A DNA stretch of 25,198 nucleotides. It comes from an uncultured Clostridia bacterium. GTDB lineage: Bacteria; Bacillota; Clostridia; Oscillospirales; Acutalibacteraceae. This document shows positions 20,912 to 25,198 of the stretch, in pieces; position 1 is the first letter of the stretch; every line of letters starts with the position of its first letter. The translations under genes were made by a program, and so were the position numbers. The notes under the pieces were generated by a model. The model saw nothing but the letters and a program-made list of their open reading frames with translations, searched no databases and had not been told where the DNA came from. The stretch covers positions 1 through 25,198 of the forward strand of contig CALEIS010000088.1 in assembly GCA_937877675.1 (NCBI GenBank), given 5' to 3'.

Positions 20912-22259
20912 TGTGAGAATCCTTGCTGCTATATGTGCAATAGTACTTTTACTCACAGCGATTCCATTCACTGCATCTGCAAAGACTCTTGAGGATTATG
21001 ATGCAGAAATTGAGGCTTTAAGAGAAAAGTATGAACAAGCAGAAAAAGAGAAAAAAGAGGCTAAGGAATTGTTGAAGCTTCTTCAGGAGGAAGCAAAAGC
21101 AATCGACGGAAAAGTTGCAGCAATTGAGGCTAAAATAGCTCCAATTCAGGAAAATATTGACAATTTGACTGCAGAAATCGAAGCTTGTGAACAGCGAATT
21201 GCGGAACTTCAAGTTGAAATTGATGAAACAGACCGTAAAAAAGCAAAGCAGGATGCTGAAATTGAAAAGACATATGATGTTCTTAAAAAGCGTCTTAGAG
21301 CAGCTTACATAGCAGGTGAAACATCTGAACTTGAAATTTTCCTTAATGCAACAGACTTTTCAGATTTCCTTGCAAGAACAGAACTTATTCGTCAGGTTTC
21401 AAAGCATGACACCGAAGTTGTTAATACCTTGAGAGGTCAGGTTGCAGAGTTAAATAAGCTCAAGGAAGAACTTGATGCAAAGCGTACTGAAACTGAGGAT
21501 AAAAAGACTCAGATTGCAAAAGACCGTGTTGCTCAGCAGGCAGATATGGCTGTTTTACAGGCTGAAAAGAGTGAATTGGAAAAAATTCAACGTGAAAACG
21601 AAAACAATATCGCTAAACAGAATAAACTTATTGCTCAAATCAATGAAAATAGTAAAGAGTATAAAGATTTGATGGAAAAGGCTGAAAGAGAAAAGGCTGA
21701 ATTCTCTGCTCAGTTGGATAAGGATATTGCTAATGATGGCTCATCAGGTGATGGTTCTGTAAATAATGGTACGGTAAACCACAATTTCCGAGTCTCGTCC
21801 AGGGGTTGTATATGTCCGATTCAGAGAAGTTCGGTTTATTATTCAGCAAACTTTGCTTCCCACTCATCACGTGGTACAGCATCAGTTGACTTCTGTGCAC
21901 CTGCTAATACTACAATCAGTGGTAAAACATACTATACATCAAAGGGTGCAAAGATTTATGCAATTGCATCAGGTAAAGTAACAAAATCAACATTTGCATC
22001 ATCAACTTATGGTCATTATATCAATATTGACCACGGTAATGGTTTGAGTTCACTTTATGCTCATATGGATGCTCGTTATGTGCAGGTTGGTGACTATGTT
22101 GTACAGGGACAGGTTATTGGTCTTTTAGGTAATACAGGTAACTGTTGGCCACGTCCAACTGCATCTAATCCGGTTGCAGGTTCACATCTCCACTTTGAGA
22201 TGCGTCTTAACGGTAATCGTGTTAATCCGGAAAATTATATGCCTTCACCACTTGTATAA
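20901..22259 (+). CDS. Murein hydrolase activator/peptidase, coiled coil plus M23 (LytM) domain
   Basis: Secreted cell wall hydrolase or hydrolase activator, probably controlled by FtsEX like EnvC, PcsB or CwlO in other bacteria. The protein has 452 residues: signal peptide (about 1-27, cleavage after ASA), two long coiled-coil blocks (about 30-270), a G/S/N-rich linker (277-293) and an M23 domain (about 300-450). Likely zinc ligands are H321, D330 (SVDF) and H431 in HLHFE, with H388 in YAHMD and H429 as catalytic histidines. The first motif has ten residues between H and D region instead of the common HxGxD, so activity needs care. Start is GTG at 20901, 8 bases after GGGAG, overlapping ftsX. 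Confidence 0.92.
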   Translation: MKNSVRILAAICAIVLLLTAIPFTASAKTLEDYDAEIEALREKYEQAEKEKKEAKELLKLLQEEAKAIDGKVAAIEAKIAPIQENIDNLTAEIEACEQRIAELQVEIDETDRKKAKQDAEIEKTYDVLKKRLRAAYIAGETSELEIFLNATDFSDFLARTELIRQVSKHDTEVVNTLRGQVAELNKLKEELDAKRTETEDKKTQIAKDRVAQQADMAVLQAEKSELEKIQRENENNIAKQNKLIAQINENSKEYKDLMEKAEREKAEFSAQLDKDIANDGSSGDGSVNNGTVNHNFRVSSRGCICPIQRSSVYYSANFASHSSRGTASVDFCAPANTTISGKTYYTSKGAKIYAIASGKVTKSTFASSTYGHYINIDHGNGLSSLYAHMDARYVQVGDYVVQGQVIGLLGNTGNCWPRPTASNPVAGSHLHFEMRLNGNRVNPENYMPSPLV

Positions 22260-22273
22260 GGACAAAAAATATC

Positions 22274-22294
22274 AGGAAAGGGTGATTTCCTTTG
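22274..22294 (+). promoter_or_regulatory. Ribosome binding site held in a small hairpin before a TTG start
   Basis: AGGAAA (22274-22279) and TTTCCT (22286-22291) can pair around GGGTGA, placing part of AAAGGGTGA in stem and loop. The TTG start of the S41 gene follows at once. This would lower initiation on an already weak start codon. Confidence 0.4.
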
Positions 22295-23494
22295 AATAAA
22301 AAAATATCATTGGGTCTTGCCGTATCTCTGATTTTTTTAGCAGTGGCTTTGACCGTAACAATAACCATGTTGGTTGCTATGGGTATATACAATACTATTA
22401 TCAAAGATGTTTCAGAGCGTTCAGGTGTTTACTCAACTATTTCTGAAATTGATGACTTGGTACGTGAAAATTACTATGGCGACATAAATGAAAACCTACT
22501 TAAAAGTATGTTATCCGGTGGATATGTTTCAGGTATAGGTGACAGATACAGTTACTATATGTCACCTGATGAATATGCAAAATATAAGGAAGAAGAAAAG
22601 GGTAACAGAAGCGGAATTGGTGTTGTTGCTGTTTACGATAGTAAAAATAACAACATTTTCGTATCAGAAGTTTCTCAGGGCTCACCGGCACAACTTCAGG
22701 GAATATCAAAAGGTGATGTTATTACTGAGGTTGATGGCGTAGGTGTTACAGCTTCAAATTACAACGAGTTACTTGCCAGTCTTGAAGGTGAAAAACTGAC
22801 CAATGTTCAAGTGACATATGTTCATGAGGGTGAAACAAAAACTGTTTCTGTTGCTCGTGGATATGAAATTCAGACTGTGTATTACAGTGTGAACAATGAT
22901 GTTGGTTATATTAAAATTACTGCTTTTTATAGCACAACTGCAAACCAGTTTGAAGAAGCATTGAAATATATGACAGAACAAGGTGTTCAGTCCGTTGTTT
23001 TTGATGTCCGCAACAATAATACTGGTCTTATAACAAATGTTGTAAAATGTATTGATATGGTTGTTCCGGTTGCAAGTGAGGGTACATCAGCAATAGCAAC
23101 TGCTATTGATAAGGATGATAATGTTATTGAAACATTTACCTCTGATTCAAATAGTGTTAAGTTCTCAATGGTTGTTCTTGTAAATGCAAATACAACGGGT
23201 GCTGCAGAATTGTTTGCGTGTGACTTGCGTGATTTTGGAATGGCTCAGATTGTTGGAACAAAAACTGCAGGTAACGGAACAATGCAAAAGGTGTTCGAAT
23301 TAAGTGATGGTAGTGCAGTTGTTCTTACAGTTGCAAAAATCCTTCCATATAAGAGCGATAGTTACAATGGTGTGGGAATAGAACCTACATATGTGGTTGA
23401 ACTTTCACCTGAACAGAATTCAAGACTTGAGTTATTACCATTGGAAGAAGATGCACAGTATCTTAAAGCTGTGGAACTTTTAGGTAGCAAATAA
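22292..23494 (+). CDS. S41 family (CtpA-like) protease homologue, catalytic dyad missing
   Basis: Membrane-anchored carboxyl-terminal processing protease homologue of 400 residues: transmembrane anchor (about 8-33), N-terminal helical part, PDZ domain (about 95-190, with IFVSEVSQGSPAQLQGISKGD), and the S41 fold (about 200-370). The usual T-A-S-A-S-E active site reads TTGAAE (301-306), putting Gly303 at the serine position. The usual T-F-G-K-G reads TAGNG (325-329), putting Asn328 at the lysine position. Q332 is kept. The D-x-R-x-N-P-G-G loop is also changed (DVRNNNTG, 238-245). It is therefore probably not a protease but a binding or scaffold protein. The ORF is intact. Start is TTG with AAAGGGTGA upstream. 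It follows the M23 gene by 32 bases and ends the ftsEX cluster. Confidence 0.88.
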   Translation: MNKKISLGLAVSLIFLAVALTVTITMLVAMGIYNTIIKDVSERSGVYSTISEIDDLVRENYYGDINENLLKSMLSGGYVSGIGDRYSYYMSPDEYAKYKEEEKGNRSGIGVVAVYDSKNNNIFVSEVSQGSPAQLQGISKGDVITEVDGVGVTASNYNELLASLEGEKLTNVQVTYVHEGETKTVSVARGYEIQTVYYSVNNDVGYIKITAFYSTTANQFEEALKYMTEQGVQSVVFDVRNNNTGLITNVVKCIDMVVPVASEGTSAIATAIDKDDNVIETFTSDSNSVKFSMVVLVNANTTGAAELFACDLRDFGMAQIVGTKTAGNGTMQKVFELSDGSAVVLTVAKILPYKSDSYNGVGIEPTYVVELSPEQNSRLELLPLEEDAQYLKAVELLGSK

Positions 23495-23505
23495 ATAAAA
23501 TACAT

Positions 23506-23540
23506 TCCCTCCACATAAGATGAGTGTGGAGGGATTTTTT
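23506..23540 (+). terminator. Terminator of the ftsEX cluster overlapping the next ribosome binding site
   Basis: TCCCTCCAC (23506-23514) pairs perfectly with GTGGAGGGA (23526-23534) around an 11-base loop, followed by six T (23535-23540). The 3' arm contains GGAGGG, the only ribosome binding site for the gene whose ATG starts at 23541. The hairpin would both end most upstream transcripts and hide the site in any transcript that reads through. Confidence 0.85.
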
Positions 23541-24308
23541 ATGTTTACAGTTCTCAATATTCAAAAAAGAAAAGATACTCTTTTTGAAAAAATCTTTGGT
23601 TGTTTAAGAAATGATGATTATCAAGTCAGGACCGTTGCTGTTTATAAGGGAGCACCATTTTATATTCTTGATGTTGTAATTGGCAAAAAGGGGATAAACA
23701 CAGAAAAAATTATTGTGTCCGTGGGAAAGTGTGCGAAACGTATGGTTACAAATGACGATTCTTTATTGCCACAGGTTGATGAAATAGGACTTTTCAAGAG
23801 TGATGAGTTGTATAAATGTATGTTGCAAAATACTTTTTTAAGTATTCTCAGGCAAAATTTTTCATATAAAAATCTTGTTACAGTTTGCTTTGTTGACAGG
23901 AGAGGGGAATATACCGATTTTGTGAGGGGATTGTCTTTATTTTCATCATCACTCAATATTGTTACTGATAAGAAAGAAAAATATTTACCTATTGTGGAAG
24001 AAATTACAGAAGAAACAGGACTTTGTCCCGTCCTGAAAAAAGACTTTGTGAGTGCAGATGTAGTAATCAATCTTGATGAGTTTTATATGAATATTACTAA
24101 ATTGAATTTACATATAACTGTTGAAGATAGGTGTGATTTTACTGTGCAGGAAATATATAATTACCTTAAACCTATTTCTATCAATAAATACGAATTTTAC
24201 TCTGCATTGTATGAACTTTGTGGTGTTTTCTCATTGGCAGAAGGAGTTTTTGACTCCATAATGGTAAATAATGAAAAAAAGAGCCTTGCAGATGCTCATT
24301 TCTCTTGA
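23541..24308 (+). CDS. Protein of unknown function (255 residues)
   Basis: I do not recognise this protein. It begins MFTVLNIQKRKDTLFEKIFG, has no signal peptide and no clear membrane segment, and shows alternating predicted strands and helices consistent with a soluble alpha/beta protein. A stretch near 165-185 (LPIVEEITEETGLCPVLKKD) looks like a regular helix-loop-strand, and the ending is helical. The ATG at 23541 directly follows the T-run of the upstream terminator, whose 3' arm is its ribosome binding site; an ATG at 23520 lacks one. The stop codon lies inside the greA -35 box. No promoter of its own was found apart from the end of the S41 gene. Confidence 0.8.
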   Translation: MFTVLNIQKRKDTLFEKIFGCLRNDDYQVRTVAVYKGAPFYILDVVIGKKGINTEKIIVSVGKCAKRMVTNDDSLLPQVDEIGLFKSDELYKCMLQNTFLSILRQNFSYKNLVTVCFVDRRGEYTDFVRGLSLFSSSLNIVTDKKEKYLPIVEEITEETGLCPVLKKDFVSADVVINLDEFYMNITKLNLHITVEDRCDFTVQEIYNYLKPISINKYEFYSALYELCGVFSLAEGVFDSIMVNNEKKSLADAHFS

Positions 24309-24333
24309 CACAAATGGAAATATTTAATATAAT
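24305..24333 (+). promoter_or_regulatory. Consensus promoter of greA-lysS
   Basis: TTGACA (24305-24310) and TATAAT (24328-24333) are exactly 17 bases apart, a perfect sigma-A consensus. The -35 box includes the stop codon of the preceding gene. The leader to the greA ATG is about 65 nucleotides. Confidence 0.9.
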
Positions 24334-24345
24334 ATACTCTAATTG

Positions 24346-24379
24346 GGGCAGTATAACTGCTTGTTTAGTTGTGCCCAAA
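24346..24379 (+). promoter_or_regulatory. Leader of greA with two competing hairpins
   Basis: GGGCA (24346-24350) can pair with TGCCC (24372-24376), with two further A-T pairs outside a mismatch. Alternatively GCAG (24348-24351) can pair with CTGC (24357-24360). The two structures share bases and exclude each other. Neither is followed by a T-run, so a terminator is unlikely. Confidence 0.35.
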
Positions 24380-24404
24380 ATCCGAATTTAAAGGAGTTTT
24401 TAAA

Positions 24405-24872
24405 ATGGCAGAAACATTACTTACAATTGAAGGTCTCAAAGAGCTTGAGGCTGAACTTGAACAATTAAAAGTTGAAGGAAGAAAAGAAGCAGCAGAAAAA
24501 ATCAAACTTGCTAAGAGCTTCGGTGACTTGTCAGAAAACAGTGAATATGACGAGGCTATGAACGACCAGGCTAAACTTGAAGCACGTATCAGTGAAATCG
24601 AGTACATCATCAAAAACGCAAAAGTTCTTGACGTTGAATCACTTGGTAACGAAAATGTTCATATCGGCTCAACTGTTAAGCTTACAGATAAAAAGAAAAA
24701 GAGCTACACATACACAATCGTAGGTTTTGCACAGGCTGACCCTGCTGCAGGTAAGATTTCAGACGAATCACCTGTTGGTAAAGCACTTATCGGTCACAAA
24801 AAGGGCGATAAAGTAACTATTGAAGTACCAAACGGAACACTTGAATTCAAAATCGTAGAAATCACAAGATAA
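24405..24872 (+). CDS. greA: Transcription elongation factor GreA
   Basis: Binds the secondary channel of RNA polymerase and promotes cleavage of backtracked RNA. From MAETLLTIEG the protein has 155 residues, the family length. The N-terminal coiled coil (about 10-75) carries the tip acidic residues D41 and E44 in GDLSENSEYDEA (40-51). The C-terminal FKBP-like domain ends with VTIEVPNGTLEFKIVEI. AAAGGAG stands 8 bases before the ATG at 24405. An in-frame ATG at 24369 would add 12 residues and lies in the structured leader without a ribosome binding site. LysS follows after 11 bases, a common Firmicutes order. Confidence 0.95.
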   Translation: MAETLLTIEGLKELEAELEQLKVEGRKEAAEKIKLAKSFGDLSENSEYDEAMNDQAKLEARISEIEYIIKNAKVLDVESLGNENVHIGSTVKLTDKKKKSYTYTIVGFAQADPAAGKISDESPVGKALIGHKKGDKVTIEVPNGTLEFKIVEITR

Positions 24873-24883
24873 GGTGAATAAAA

Positions 24884-25198
24884 TGGCAGATAATATTAAG
24901 CAAAATCAGCCTGAACTTGATTTAGGCGAACAACAGCGTATCCGTCAGGAAAAGCTTAAGGCTTTGCAGGAAGAAGGCAAAGACCCATTTGTAATTACAA
25001 AATATGACCAGACTCATCATAGTGCAGATATTAAAGATAATTTTGATGAACTTGAAGGCAAAACAGTTCGTGTTGCAGGTCGTATGATGTCAAAACGTGT
25101 TATGGGTAAGGCTTCATTCTGTAATATTCAGGACTTAAAAGGTAATATTCAGTCATATGTTGCTCGTGACAGCATTGGTGAAGAAGAATATAAAGGCT
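24884..25198 (+). CDS. lysS: Lysine--tRNA ligase, class II (5' part only)
   Basis: The first 105 codons are present; the gene runs past the right edge. The product starts MADNIKQNQPELDLGEQQRI, followed by the helical LysRS N-terminus and the beginning of the OB-fold anticodon-binding domain (KTVRVAGRMMSKRVMGKASF region, about 64-85, then NIQDLKGNIQ). These are characteristic of class II lysyl-tRNA synthetase. AAGGTG is 6-7 bases before the ATG. It is probably co-transcribed with greA from the consensus promoter at 24305-24333. The catalytic domain is outside the window. Confidence 0.92.

Noticed and set aside
22292..23494. S41 gene as a pseudogene
   Set aside because: The frame is open over 400 codons with intact anchor, PDZ and fold; only catalytic residues changed, which points to a maintained noncatalytic protein.
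23660..24070. 136-codon minus-strand ORF opposite the unknown protein
   Set aside because: The plus-strand frame has a ribosome binding site and sits between mapped signals; the minus frame has neither.
1..25198. CRISPR arrays, insertion sequences, prophage, tRNA or rRNA genes
   Set aside because: I saw no regularly spaced repeats, transposase or integrase frames, cloverleaf sequences or rRNA-like stretches on either strand.

Overview
The window is AT-rich bacterial chromosome with strong AAGGAGG-type ribosome binding sites, frequent ATGA-type gene overlaps, some GTG/TTG starts and TTGACA/TATAAT-type promoters. The gene set (Rnf complex of clostridial type with a NusG-II protein and Gx transporter, ApbE, U32/TrhP next to MltG, FtsEX with an M23 hydrolase, GreA-LysS) points to an anaerobic member of the Clostridia, probably a gut Ruminococcaceae/Oscillospiraceae-like organism. 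That placement is inference from gene content. I saw no rRNA, tRNA, insertion sequence, prophage or CRISPR array.

Layout. 1-88 is the 5' end of an unrecognised minus-strand gene with a consensus promoter; 89-387 holds that promoter, a 17-bp repeat in three copies and a terminator. 388-1497 (minus) is an iron-dependent alcohol dehydrogenase. 1623-8566 (plus) is one operon: apbE, NusG domain II protein, Gx transporter, rnfC-D-G-E-A-B. It would build a membrane ferredoxin:NAD+ oxidoreductase that pumps ions; ApbE attaches FMN to the RnfD and RnfG threonines visible here.

8567-9310 has no long gene. On the minus strand it holds a small transcription unit that I think is the most novel part of the window: a cluster of TTTGTGCA-N3-TGCACAAA-like palindromes, a good promoter, a 36-codon ORF with a strong ribosome binding site, then a structured C-rich RNA region and a terminator whose stems pair fully only on the minus strand. 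9311-10801 (minus) is a GPH-family sugar/cation symporter with its own promoter and terminator.

10861-18684 is a nine-gene minus-strand operon: tmk-like kinase, DUF2156 protein, GNAT acetyltransferase, DJ-1/PfpI protein, 5-formyl-THF cyclo-ligase, MltG, TrhP-like U32 protein, YhhN/lysoplasmalogenase, TrmB. It mixes nucleotide, folate, tRNA modification and cell wall functions.

18618-19058 is a divergent intergenic region with a candidate plus-strand small RNA (promoter, GC-rich body, perfect terminator) and the ftsE promoter. 19059-23494 (plus) is a division/cell wall cluster: FtsE with a long acidic tail, FtsX, a coiled-coil M23 protein and an S41 protease homologue that has lost its catalytic Ser and Lys. 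A terminator whose 3' arm is also the ribosome binding site of the next gene (unknown protein, 23541-24308) follows. A consensus promoter then drives greA and lysS (the latter cut by the window end).
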